This document shows, piece by piece, positions 1 through 9,674 of a stretch of 22,216 nt of DNA (its first letter is position 1; each line of letters begins with the position of its first letter). This DNA comes from Chara braunii. Its lineage: Eukaryota > Streptophyta > Charophyceae > Charales > Characeae. The stretch lies in assembly GCA_003427395.1 (NCBI GenBank), contig BFEA01000796.1, positions 375,927 through 398,142 of the forward strand. The letters run 5' to 3'. Made by a program: the position numbers and the translations under genes. Below the pieces are notes generated by a model, which saw nothing but the letters and a program-made list of their open reading frames with translations, had not been told where the DNA came from and ran no database searches.

Positions 1-223
1 AACAATGGCCTTCCCATGCCCATGGGAGCCTCCTTTTACTCCTACACTTCTCCCCCAATGGTCCCTCCTACTCCGATTTTCTCCCGGAGGGCTATTTTTC
101 ACATGGGGTCTCATTTGACTCTATTTTCTTGAGGGAGGCTGATCCGAGATTTTTCGGTTTGCTCCCATGCCTCCCACTTCAGTTTTCTTTACTTTTCCTT
201 TTCCTTTTGGCCTTCCCGTTTGT

Positions 224-249
224 CACCACTAGTACTTGCACTAGTGGTG
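224..249. repeat. Perfect 10-bp inverted repeat (hairpin)
   Basis: CACCACTAGT (224-233) is followed after six bases (acttgc) by its exact reverse complement ACTAGTGGTG (240-249). It could form a stem-loop in DNA or RNA. It is not followed by a T-run, and no flanking gene suggests a role. Confidence 0.7.
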
Positions 250-363
250 CTAATATTCTTGGTCGTCAAAATGTCGATCTTGACGGTGCACCTTGCATTT
301 ATTATTTTCCCCTCGTGCGGTGCCGCCATTTCTTCTTGGGACTTTCACATATCCCCGCTACTT

Positions 364-520
364 GTCCCGTTGGTGGTCCTCGACACTTAGTCCCGTCGGN
401 GGTCCCCNACACTTAGTCTCGTCGGTGGTCCCCGACACTTAGTCCCGTCGGCGGTCCCCGACACTTAGTCCCGTCGGCGGTCCCCGACACATTAGTCCCA
501 TCGGCGGTCCCCGACACATT
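364..520. repeat. 26-bp minisatellite, six copies
   Basis: Units start with gtccc/gtctc at 364, 390, 416, 442, 468 and 495. The period is 26 bp, with one 27-bp step from an extra A before 495. Core units are nearly identical; the first is the most diverged. Each typical unit contains GTCGG, six bases, then CCGAC, a 5-bp inverted repeat, so every unit could fold into a small hairpin. A 26-bp period does not keep a reading frame, so this is unlikely to encode a peptide repeat. Two N calls lie in the second copy. Confidence 0.85.
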
Positions 521-1148
521 TCGCCCCGTACGCCATTATTTTTACTTAGTCCCACGTGGCCCCGGGTGCCTTTCCCCGAGGTGTCCCATGCCCCTTGGGC
601 GTCTTATCGCCCCATAGCAACCCCTCTCCTTAGTCTTTGCTCGCGCCTTGTGCGTGCCGATCTCTTTGGTCGTGGGTCTCCGCTCTGAGGCTCCCATAGG
701 TGGCCCCTACGTTGGCCCCTCATTTCCTGGCTTCCCGCAGCTTCTGGCCGCCCATCCCTCGACTTCCTCATTCCCTTATTGATGTCGCGCTGCAATTGTT
801 AGTTCAAAGGGCCCTTTGGTCTTAGTCTTATTGCATTCCGATGACCCTCCCGGCCTCCTGCTATCTTCTATGTGCCCCTGTTCTTGCGCTCGCTTGCTTG
901 CCGCCGCTAGTTCTTTCCTCCTATGGTTCTCTCCTCAGGGCATCACTCCCTTCTGCGGCCTAATCCTTTGTCTTTTCTCTCTCCTACTTCCTCACTTTAG
1001 ATTTCTCTGTTGTGCACAAATCGTCCGTATTCAATCTCTCGAGTGATGGGAAGTTAATTGGGACCCACCAGTCCCGACAATGTTTTCTTTTACGAATTTG
1101 GATTTAGAAGTGTGTGTAACCACACTACATTCCTAAAACTCATTGTTG

Positions 1149-1440
1149 TTTTTTTTTTTTTTTTTTAGCATCAATATTTAATTATAACATAAGTAAAAGG
1201 AGGCCGGGAATCCCTCCACATCTCAGCCCGGAAGACTGGGTCGGTGCCCAGGACGGACTGGTACTCCAGTGTCCCTTGCTTCGTCTTGTGCTATAGCAGA
1301 CATAAAGAAAAATACCTCTCGGCCTTGATAGGCCTCCTAACAAAGAGGAGAAATAGTTAGCTAATTAACTGCAGTTCGTTCTGGGGCCTAACCTTGGTTG
1401 AGGTACAACAACTCTTGTGATTAGTCGAGATCCTCTAGCC
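1149..1440 (-). mobile_element. LINE 3' end with poly(A), 5'-truncated
   Basis: On the minus strand this segment ends in a run of 18 A (poly-T at 1149-1166 on plus). Upstream it has a GC-rich stretch (ccgggctgagatgtggagg) and a 'ggaggcctatcaaggccgag' box followed by TTTTTCTTTATG, which resembles 3' UTRs of plant-type LINEs. No reading frame of note remains. It abuts the poly(A) tract of a second minus-strand LINE end at 1441, which suggests stacked insertions, the younger one truncated to about 290 bp. The family assignment rests on the tail and general style only. Confidence 0.5.
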
Positions 1441-1590
1441 TTTTTTTTTTTTTTTTTTTAATGGGAGCAAGGCTCCAATCTATTCGTGGGGAGCTGCACG
1501 TGCTGGGAACCGGGCCCAGCGTCCCATATGAAAATTTACAGGGAATTATAAAAATTTTAGATACCGGGGCCATTACCCGGCTTTTGGCTT
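1441..1590 (-). mobile_element. Second LINE 3' end with poly(A)
   Basis: A run of 19 T on plus (1441-1459) is the poly(A) tail of a minus-strand element. Immediately upstream, on the minus strand, lies a short 5-bp stem (GGAGC, 3-nt loop, GCTCC; 1464-1476), then a GC-rich part and an AT-rich part with an 'aagccgggtaatggccccgg' box. This order is usual for 3' UTRs of plant LINEs. The 5' limit is not visible; about 1590 is where the composition changes to the Pro/Ser-rich plus-strand region. Confidence 0.5.
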
Positions 1591-1597
1591 AAGAAAA

Positions 1598-3540
1598 TTG
1601 GAGCTACTTAGAAAATTTCTACGACAAGCTGCAGAAATAGACGAAAGTCAGAAAATGACTCTAAACCCCCATTCGCCCTCTATTACCTCACTCCGACAAG
1701 ACTTACTGCAGCAAAGTCACCATCTCCATTGTTGTTGTGCCCTATTTCCATCCTACAAGCTAGCCCCCTCACTAGTAGGACGCTTGATATCCCACCATCT
1801 ACTTCTCCCACACACCTCTTTTTTTGAAAATTCTCAGAAAAAACTGCCTATGGTCTACCCAACCACAGTCCAAACCTTGAAACAGAAAATTCTAATTGAA
1901 ACCTCTCACTGTTTACACCTCTCCTTCAACAAGCGAAAAGACGTTAGGTCCAAGTGTTTAGTCCTCGTACCAGAACTCGGTTGATCTCATACCCCCCTAT
2001 GATAGGGTTACAGAGCAACACAAACCTCCCCAATACCGACCAGCCTGATTCAGACGGCAAAGAGTGCCTTCCTCCCTCAACACTCCCGATTAGCCACACA
2101 CCCCTAAGTTACAGGGGAAAAAAACGGCATCAGCTACTTCGGACAACCTGGTTATGCGTTCTTCCCTCGACATAACTCCCAGACATCTTGCTCCCCCAGG
2201 TTACAGAGCAAAAGCTCCAGCATCGGCCTGCGTCGTCCCAACATTGTCCTTCTGACCTACTGACTTAGACAAACGTCCCTTCCCCTGTTGACCCCCATTA
2301 CTACCCCCATCTTCCAGTTCTAGCCTTCGCCTTTCCCCCCTGACGTTCTATCCACAATCTCCTTCGGTTGAGAAACCCCTTAAAGAATTACCAAAAAATA
2401 GCGTCCATCTTTTTTTGAAACCTATCAAAAAAATTCATACCAATGCCCACTATTCCCACAGGGAGAGGGGAAGAGAGGGAAAAACACAACCCTCTCTCCC
2501 CATGGAGACTTCAGCGCCTATTGAGGTCTTAGATACTTATAAAAGGGGTCACAAGAGTCAAAGGGATTACTCCCTTCCCCCAAAAAACAACCCCCTGTTT
2601 GTTTACTGCCTCCGCGGGAAGGCACCCCCTCACCTCCCTGGCCCAGTTCAAAACAGCCCCCAGAATACCCCTCCTGCTCCCTCAGTCGCATACAATACCC
2701 CATAGAGTATACCCCGCAGAGCAAAAGATCCCCCTACCTTCTTGCCCCACCCCCTCCAAGTGGAACAGCCCTCTCAACTCTCACCCTGCTGACGCCAGCA
2801 CCCCTTGTCCTTTCTCCCCAACCGCTATAGCTGATCCCGAAAACCAGCGTGACCCAAAAAATGACAAACCCTCAATACCGTCCCTACCCTCTCAAAGATC
2901 ACAGCATCCACCTTGTGTAACCCTCGCAGGGAGGGACTCCAACCCTAAGGGAGATATCCACTCCAACACCTCTGACCCCGCTCTCACAACATCACAGATT
3001 GAGACTATCTTGCTAAGACTAATTGCTTGAGTAAAAACTGATTGAAAAGACCTACATCGCAAAAAAAAAAATTAGAGTCATGCCAATGAATTTAGTATTG
3101 AATTTTAAAAATCCATCGCTCATGCAGTAAGTCAAGAATCAAAAGAAGTTTGAATCATGAATTTCGCATCATAGTCAGAAAATCAATTGAGATTGAAAAT
3201 ACGCTTTGATAAGATTTGAAAATCCAAAATAGGGAAACAAAATAGGGAATGGATTTTGATGTGCGGACGGACTTACAACTCGGATTTCCAGAACCCAAGG
3301 TTCAAGAAATCGCTCAGACAGTAAATCAGGAGAAATCAATTGTGTACGAGAGAAACCATAATGATTCTAAAAACAGATTGCGAAATCAACAAGAAAAATT
3401 ACGAATTACCGATTAAGATCAACAAAATTAGGTCATGCCTCAATCTTGATTATCAAACCTCAGAATCAGAATTATTAGTTATATTTTCGTTGCATACCCA
3501 AAAATTCAAGGATAGAAAAACTAATAAGTATTAAACGAGA
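1598..3540 (+). pseudogene. Decayed LINE ORF1-like region (Pro/Ser-rich, then coiled-coil-like)
   Basis: The plus strand from 1598 to 3030 is strikingly poor in G and rich in C and A. It is read by several overlapping plus-strand frames full of Pro, Ser, Thr and Leu; the longest is 2599-3030 (143 codons). That frame ends in 'LTTSQIETILLRLIA' and then a TGA. Beyond the stop the translation goes on as VKTD*KDLHRKKKKLES, after which stops and frame changes break up an A-rich, charged stretch to about 3530 (for example AHAVSQESKEV and LRNQQEKLRIT). A Pro/Ser-rich N-terminal half followed by a charged helical half resembles LINE ORF1 proteins. No zinc knuckle or RRM was found, so the identity is tentative; the region is clearly not intact. 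Confidence 0.3.
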
Positions 3541-4124
3541 CCAAACTATCTAGGAGTCGCATCGTTAAGAATCTCACCAAGGTCATCGCATGATCACCAC
3601 CACAAAACAGGGAGAGGAAGAACATAACTTACCCTCGATCCCTAAACGCACCCCCCCTCTCTCCAAACCTCACCTCCTCCTTCATCGACTGTGAAGCAAC
3701 TCGACCGCCTGTGGTTGGCGACTATTCAACCATCCCAAGGACCGAACGATGAAGATAACAGGACCACAGCTAGGATTACCATCACAGCAAACCAAACCAC
3801 GTCACGAGACTAAACCGCTGAGCCCACCAGCCGCCCCTCGCAGGTAGCCCAAAGAGATGAAGGGGTGTGATCGTTGCAGATGTCGCCCGCCTATAGAAGA
3901 CTTGTCTTCAACATCTTTACCCCCACATTCGTCCTCTCTTCCTTCTTGTAATACTCTCCCTCTAGCCCATGAAACCCTCCTTTCTCCCCCCCACAACATT
4001 CCTCCTCTCCAACGAGACCATGATATGAGATATTTGGTAACGCCCGGACACCACTAGCCTGCTCCTCCATACCCCACAATCCCTCCCCCGCCTCATCATC
4101 CTGCTGTCCACTCACCCCGTATTC
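3541..4124. other. No recognisable gene
   Basis: The plus strand stays C-rich (many CCTCC and CCCC runs). Short frames on both strands (for example 3857-4057 plus and 3891-4115 minus) show no domain I recognise. This may be the 3' UTR of the minus-strand LINE fragment that ends at 4125, but I see no poly(A) tract that would mark its end. Confidence 0.4.
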
Positions 4125-5578
4125 TCATCCTCGCGTCATGCCGTCATAGCGCCCACCGCTCTTAGTTTCGAAATCTCTCCAAGGAACCTGCCGTCGCGTC
4201 AAACCACCGGGCGGCGAAGCACTCCGCCGCGACCGCCCTAAGTGAAGGCGGGCCCCCCACCAGACCGCTGTCCTGATACCCCCGAGATCCTCTAGCCTGA
4301 CTGGAGCTAGTTCATACGACCTTTCGTCCCAAAGGTGTTTTGACAAAACCAGACAATCATGTTGGGAAAAGAGGACCCATTTAAAGGGAAAATCCCAACG
4401 AGCAATCAATTTACTCTTAGTTGTTGTGTAAAGACTGTTGGTTTGGCAAAGTCTTCTCCATTCAGCGCAAATAAGATTACGAACTAAGAGTCTAAATTTG
4501 TTGCGAATAGCAGAGGGACACCAGAGGTTGCCTTTGAAGCGTCTATCCCTCCGTGCCAGCCACAGGATCCAGAAGCCCAAGGCTTTGAATTTATTTGCTA
4601 TTTTTGCTTGACCTTCTGCCTCGCTGCTCCCTAGCATGATGAATTCCTCCGTCCATACCTTTTCAGGGTCATAGGCAAAGCACCATAAGGAGTCTATCCA
4701 GTCCGAGAAGCCTCTGGCGACCACACACTCCCACCATAAGTGACTGGAATCTTCTAATGCTTCATGGGAACAGATGTCACACATAGGGGGGATGGCCATC
4801 CGTTTCTTCACACACCATTCCGTTGTCGGCATGCTTGAATGTAAGTGTAGCCGCTGCAGTCCTGCGACTTTAACTTCCATGATACTTGAGATCAATGAGA
4901 GGAACAGACTTACCCAAGCATTGCTGAAGGAGGGTCATTCCGAAACCAGGTGTTTCCTCCTCCAGCTGTTCCAAGTACTCACCTGCAGTGTGGACGCCCT
5001 GGAGCGTAATGCATAACCGAATTTGTTAGAGTAGTCGGAGATCAGCACTCTGGTGGAGGTTGCCGATTCCGCTGAGAGTGTCCACCTTACTCTTTGTGCC
5101 TCTATTTTCCAGTGCTTGCAGGGAGTTCCACCCAATATAAGTGAGAAACGCTTATTCCCCTTGTGGTCATGTTCTGATGTCTTTTCCTCATCCCACATGC
5201 CCTTTGCAGGTGGGGGAACTTTCTCTTGTTGTCTGATAAGAAACCTCTTGCCCGGGGTCCACACCGATGTCGCCTTGGTTCGCTGGTCAGCTTGATTCTG
5301 AAAAACGGTCCCTGTTGCCAGGGTTGCACCACCATGTCCCCACTGACCATTCGATTCTCTGCGTCCTCAGCATGTTCATCCATTCTTGGGGTATTTCCCG
5401 TATCAGGCTTTCTCTGTGGTCCTCTATTTTCCGTAGGCCAGCAAACTTTCCCTTGAGTTCTTCATTGGATTTCCATTGGCCACTGTCTTCATCTACCAGG
5501 TGTCGAATCTGCCACACCCCTCTTTGCATCCATTTCCGGGCAAAATTGTCAGGTCTGTTTGCAACGGAGAAGGTGTGA
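4125..5578 (-). pseudogene. LINE ORF2 C-terminal fragment with zf-RVT
   Basis: This is the distal part of a non-LTR retrotransposon ORF2 (endonuclease/reverse transcriptase protein). The 256-codon frame 4125-4895 carries a zf-RVT zinc finger: C39-x2-C42-x9-H52-x4-C57 (MCDICSHEALEDSSHLWWEC). It is followed by the W/RR-rich tail typical of these proteins (FWILWLARRDRRFKGNLW). Upstream, between 4935 and 5578, several minus-strand frames continue the same protein in pieces; one piece (about 5290-5578) reads WQIRHLVDEDSGQWKS...IREIPQEW. It parallels the segment HIWDDILLDWRSADSL...IQAIPEDW in the LINE at 7338-10341, so both are the same region of related proteins. At least two frame changes separate the pieces. 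Endonuclease and RT palm are absent: 5'-truncated and dead. Confidence 0.8.
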
Positions 5579-5689
5579 CCTGACCCATCTGTTATAGCAG
5601 GGTTATCATATAGGCATGTATTTAGGATTTAGGATATTATTTCACAATATTTCACAATCGTGCCAAGGGGGAGACTTTACGGCTCTCGG
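5579..5689. other. AT-rich spacer between two LINE fragments
   Basis: A short AT-rich stretch (repeated 'tttaggat' and 'tttcacaat' words) separates the minus-strand LINE fragment on the left from the plus-strand one on the right. No feature recognised. Confidence 0.4.
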
Positions 5690-7262
5690 AATCCTTTTGA
5701 GTGGTGGAAGAGTACGAGTGTTGGGGGAAGGGCATGATTATATGGTCTTCCTCCCCACACACCGATAAGCGAGCTGGCTTTTGACCCGAACGAGTGCCAA
5801 TGGCAGACGGCCCGGAGAGCGACAGCGGCGACCAGTAAAAAAGTCCACCTAAACACACTATCAGTCAAATCTACGTATAGGATGCTTAGACCCAAAAACG
5901 TTTTAAGGGACTTGATAAACGATAGATGGGCGAACACTTGAATGTGGATCGCACCCTCCTCACAGCCATTAAGTGGTTCAATGAAAGTAAAGCCAGGCCG
6001 GCAAAGGTCACATCTTTGCAATGGCAGATTGCCCATCGCTGTTTGCTACAAATGTCTGGCTAATCGACCATACTCATTTGGAACAAAAGGGAGTAGCACT
6101 CCCGTGGTGCCACCGATGCCTAGCTGCCTTTCCAGCGCAAAAAAAAAATGAAACTATTGAACACATCTTCATGCAGTGCCCGGTGGCCTTGTGGACATGG
6201 CGATGGTGGGACCTCATCTGGAGAAAAGTTGTACCAGATACCCCCTGGCTATGGTCTTGGTAAGCCATACTACCAGGTCACTGCCCGACAATGGAAAGTG
6301 CCCCTACCTATGTGATTAACTTGTACAGCCTAGGTAGACGGTTTGTCCTATGGGCACTCTGGTGGCAGTGCTGCCTTCTGGTCTTGGAAGGGATAAAGAT
6401 AGAGGGCCCCGAATTGACAAGGCAGATAAAGGAGTTAGTGCAGATGGAACTGATGCGTAGATGGGGCAACCTTAAGTCACAATTATATATTTTCAAACAG
6501 ACCGTGATGTTAAGAGGGTGATTACAGAATTTTGCACGGAATGGTTGGGTGGGCAACGGGGTGGTTGGATGGCGCGAATCTAGTGGACAGGCGATCAGAC
6601 CGTGGTGTTGAACCAAGGAATCCCGAGAGATTATAGACTTTTTTTCAATGATTGGACCCACATTGACCCGGCCTTCCCGATGAGACCCCCATTTGATTTC
6701 TCGGACCCATTTCCTCCCCACCCCCTTTCTTTGGCAGAAATACTCGCTTAACCAGGATGTAACAGTGTCAAGATTATGACAGGATCAAGACAAGCAGGCA
6801 ACAAGCCTCCCTGGTGCCCCCCGGGTAAGGCTGTCATATGCTCTCAGACTTTTCTCAAATTATCACGTTGCTTTCGAGTTAACACCACCTTCTCAGTCAA
6901 TCCCCTGGAACCCAGGGCAATCAATGCTGGCAGGAGGTCTACTCTGCACAAGGATCTGCCGACATCGAAAGGAACAGAGGGATTGATAGTGGGGGATAGG
7001 GCGGTAAAATTTGTTCTTGGGAGAGGAAGGAACTAGTCTTTCAGCAAAAAGTATCTGGCGTCTGGTACAGGGCGAAGAATTTTTTTTCCTTTTCCCAACA
7101 ACTTGCACAGGCAATCCTCTGGAGGACAGAGTAATCAATGCTGGCACGTGCCTTTTCCCAGTTACATTGTCTGATATTTTCCTGATTCGTTCTGTGTAAG
7201 GATCGTTGGGCCCGTTTTCCAGCAGGTGATGCTCCCCACCAATAGATGGAGCCTCTCCTCGG

Positions 7263-7300
7263 GTGCTAGTGCTGCCTGCTTTTACCAGCAGCACTAGCAC
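7263..7300 (+). repeat. 13-bp hairpin just upstream of LINE poly(A)
   Basis: GTGCTAGTGCTGC (7263-7275) and GCAGCACTAGCAC (7288-7300) are perfect reverse complements around a 12-nt loop. The stem lies 17 bp before a run of 20 A (7318-7337). In some LINEs a 3'-terminal stem-loop is the recognition site for the reverse transcriptase, so the position fits such a role; this copy gives no further evidence. Confidence 0.75.
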
Positions 7301-7317
7301 TGCTGGGGGTGTTATTT

Positions 7318-7337
7318 AAAAAAAAAAAAAAAAAAAC
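7318..7337 (+). repeat. Poly(A) tract of the plus-strand LINE
   Basis: Twenty consecutive A follow 'gggggtgttattt'. It marks the 3' end of the plus-strand LINE fragment. The 3' end of the minus-strand LINE lies directly on the other side, so the two elements meet tail to tail here. Confidence 0.7.
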
Positions 7338-7421
7338 TTTGTTGTCATTGCAAAAAAAAGATCCTGATGAGGCCGGGGTCCTCACAATTCAACCCGGTAT
7401 TGTTACTGAGCTGAGTTCATT

Positions 7422-7476
7422 GCCAGACCAACCTGGCGGACAATTAACACCCTAGCCAGACCAACCTGGCAGACAA
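7422..7476. repeat. Two 22-bp direct repeats with internal dyad
   Basis: GCCAGACCAACCTGGC plus six further bases occurs at 7422-7443 and again at 7455-7476, with a single difference (G/A). Inside each copy GCCAG and CTGGC form a 5-bp inverted repeat with a 6-nt loop. They lie in the 3' UTR of the minus-strand LINE, so in its RNA they would be two consecutive small hairpins. Confidence 0.75.
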
Positions 7477-7947
7477 AACAAACAGTGCTCTCCCTAGTAA
7501 GTTTCTGAACGACCACTCACATTTCATCGGCCTACTGACACAGACTCTAGTACGAGCTTCAGGGCCTATATGTACAATCCGGAGATCTGCTCGGGCCACC
7601 GAGTGTCCAGGTGGGCGCCGCCTTGGCTCCTATGTCCTCTCATGTTATCCCGTATTAACCAGCTAACCTATGAAGTCCCATCTTCACAACCAAACCCTAC
7701 TGAGGCGGGTTCCTTGTTGCCACTACAGACTCTACTTTTCCGGCCACCCTACCTACGCGATTCCATATGCAAATGCCCCTCACTACTCGGACCTAAGCCA
7801 ACTAGATAGTACCAATTTCCCCGTGGTTGCTGAGACCGCCGCCAAACGGTTCTTCTTCCCCCATGAACGCAAAAACCATAATCTCGCCCTGTGCCTGTCC
7901 GGTTCTGCTCTGGTCAAAACTTTCCTTCGCCAGTCCACTGTGATCAT

Positions 7948-9603
7948 CTATCGAATAGTGGACTTCATACCACTTTTCAGTATTGCGCCAGACAGATATT
8001 TCTTTTGAAAGAGAATTGAGTTACGCTCTTTCCAAATCCACCAGATCACCACTGAGCGAATGGCAACTGCCACCGTGACATACCCCCATCCTTTGCCATA
8101 TGACAGCGAAGAAGGTAGACATCCCGTCACTGCCCACTCTAGATCCCATTTCACTTCGTCAGGTCCACCAATCTCCTTCCAGTGATAGGCCCACCACTTC
8201 CACATGCGCAATGATAGGGGACATGTACCCCAAAGGTGGTCGAGGTCCTCCGGGTGCCTGTGACATCTTACGCACTGAATGTCCACATCCATTCCTCTTT
8301 TGAACAAGGCTTCAACATCCAATGGGGCATTATGTACAATAAGCCAGGAGATTGAGGCACAATGTTTGCTTGGTAATCTTCTGCTCACCTTCCACATCTC
8401 TTGATAGTATTCCATTGTTAATGTCGTGACTGTGCTTGATTGGGGATGAGCTTCTTGTATTCTAACCATAGAACTCCCTTTCAACCTTTGCAGAGCCATT
8501 CCTAGCTTGGAGGAGTATTGGTGTATCTTCGGTGCTCCTCTGCAGCTGGGCCAACCATACATACTAATATCCAACCGCATATAGCGGATGGTTATGCCTT
8601 CCATGAGGATCGTCGGTTGGACTGTTCCCCTGTCTGAGAAGCATAACATTACTCTGACTTCCTCCAGTACATGCGATCCTCCCCCTTCTCTTTCCGCCTT
8701 AAACACCAACCCATTCGTGGCCTTACCATTCTTAATTTGCCTCCCTCAAATCTCCACCTTATCTTCACTAAGTCTTTTGAGTACCTGCAGATCCCTTCCG
8801 GTGCTCAACAGAGGGCGGTACCGCCCCCCAGCCGGGTCTGTGCCCCGAAGGAGTTGTTTCCAGTCTTCGGGGATCGCTTGGATCACCTCCTCCCGTCTCG
8901 CTTGGATGTACCACAATCTTTCCAACTTGGCTTGTAGCGAATCTGCGCTTCTCCAATCCAGCAAGATGTCATCCCAGATATGTTCTACCCGCAGTACACC
9001 TCTCTCTACCCAGACCCTCCCAAAATTTCCTTTGCCTGACATAGCGACGGAAGTGTCGTCTTGTTTCCTGATTCGCTGGTTTTCAAAGATGGGTTGTTGC
9101 AGAACCTCATCTCGGGTCTGGGGTTCCCTTATAGGCACTGGTGCAATAGATCTTCAGTCCTGCAAAATCCCCTACCAAAATAGGGATTTTAGCTGGCGTC
9201 TCTGGTATGTCTACGTGGTTAATAGCAACCAAGCATCTTCCCCCCTAACCAAATCCCACTCTTTCCCGAATATGTACTCTGCTAGAGCAACCCAGCTTCG
9301 GTCCTCCGTGTCCATCACTGCTTTTACTGGCCATTTGCACAGCAATGTCGTGTTCTGGCATTGTGGGTCAAGTAAGGCTAAGCCTCCCTCCTCCTTTGTG
9401 GCTGTAAGTTTGTCCCATGCTAGCTTAGCCACATAACCTTCCCCCTCCTCCGCACCTGGCTTCCACATGTATCTGGATGCCGCCGCTCTGATGTTCCTTG
9501 CAGCTTTCTTCCCCAGCTTCCTTACTGCCCCTGCGTACCATAACTGAGAGAACACGGATGCATTCAATATCAAGGCTCTGACAAACCGTAGATCGTCTTC
9601 CAT
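7948..9603 (-). pseudogene. LINE ORF2 connection region and zf-RVT C-terminus
   Basis: One minus-strand frame runs from 9603 to 7948, interrupted by four in-frame stops (9211, about 9173, about 9157 and 8746). The start, RALILNASVFSQLWY ... KEEGGLALLDPQCQN, is the region that follows the RT thumb in plant LINEs. The middle has VEHIWDDILLDWRSADSL ... AIPEDWKQLL. The end (7948-8709) has the zf-RVT finger C146-x2-C149-x8-H158-x4-C163 (CVRCHRHPEDLDHLWGTC) and the usual terminal phrase VIWWIWKERNSILFQKK. In an intact element this part supports RNA binding and target-primed reverse transcription. It is one frame away from the RT palm, so at least one indel lies between 9603 and 9675. Confidence 0.85.
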
Positions 9604-9674
9604 TTTTTAATACGGCACTCCACACGCTCCTGCACCAGCTTGTCTTGGGTCTCTGCACAGTTATGAAGTGACAC

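Larger units (their letters stand above)
1..1140. other. Unrecognised pyrimidine-rich region
   Basis: I recognise no gene here. The plus strand is rich in C and T. Open frames of 60-95 codons exist on both strands but look compositional (runs of Leu, Phe, Pro, Ser) and match no family I know. The stretch holds a perfect 10-bp inverted repeat (224-233 with 240-249, 6-nt loop) and a 26-bp minisatellite (364-520). Two N positions (400 and 408) fall inside the minisatellite, which fits assembly trouble in a tandem repeat. It ends where a minus-strand LINE poly(A) tail begins, so it may be the target DNA of that insertion. Confidence 0.5.
5690..7337 (+). mobile_element. LINE 3' portion (zf-RVT to poly(A)), plus strand
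   Basis: Plus-strand frames carry the C-terminal part of a LINE ORF2. At 5840-5930 one frame reads LSVKSTYRMLRPKN, a typical connection-region phrase. A second frame has LQWQIAHRCLLQ near 6020. After a frame change near 6058 the zf-RVT finger follows in 6021-6263: C30-x2-C33-x14-H48-x4-C53 (WCHRC ... EHIFMQCP). Then 6291-6521 gives the W-rich tail (RRFVLWALWW ... VLEGIKIEG). The rest, 6522-7317, has weak coding signs and is probably the end of the ORF plus 3' UTR. It contains two imperfect 35-bp copies (6898-6932 and 7112-7146, 29/35 identical). It ends with a 13-bp hairpin and A20. Frameshifts show it is inactive. Confidence 0.7.

Noticed and set aside
364-520. CRISPR-like array
   Set aside because: The 26-bp units are directly contiguous with no unique spacers, and the setting is eukaryotic; it is a minisatellite.
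1425-1440. 16-bp exact match (cgagatcctctagcct) shared with about 4283-4298
   Set aside because: Similarity stops at both ends of the word. In 22 kb a single 16-mer match can arise by chance, though a template jump during LINE insertion is possible.
5677-6036. 119-codon minus-strand ORF
   Set aside because: It is the antisense shadow of the plus-strand LINE fragment, which shows real LINE motifs.
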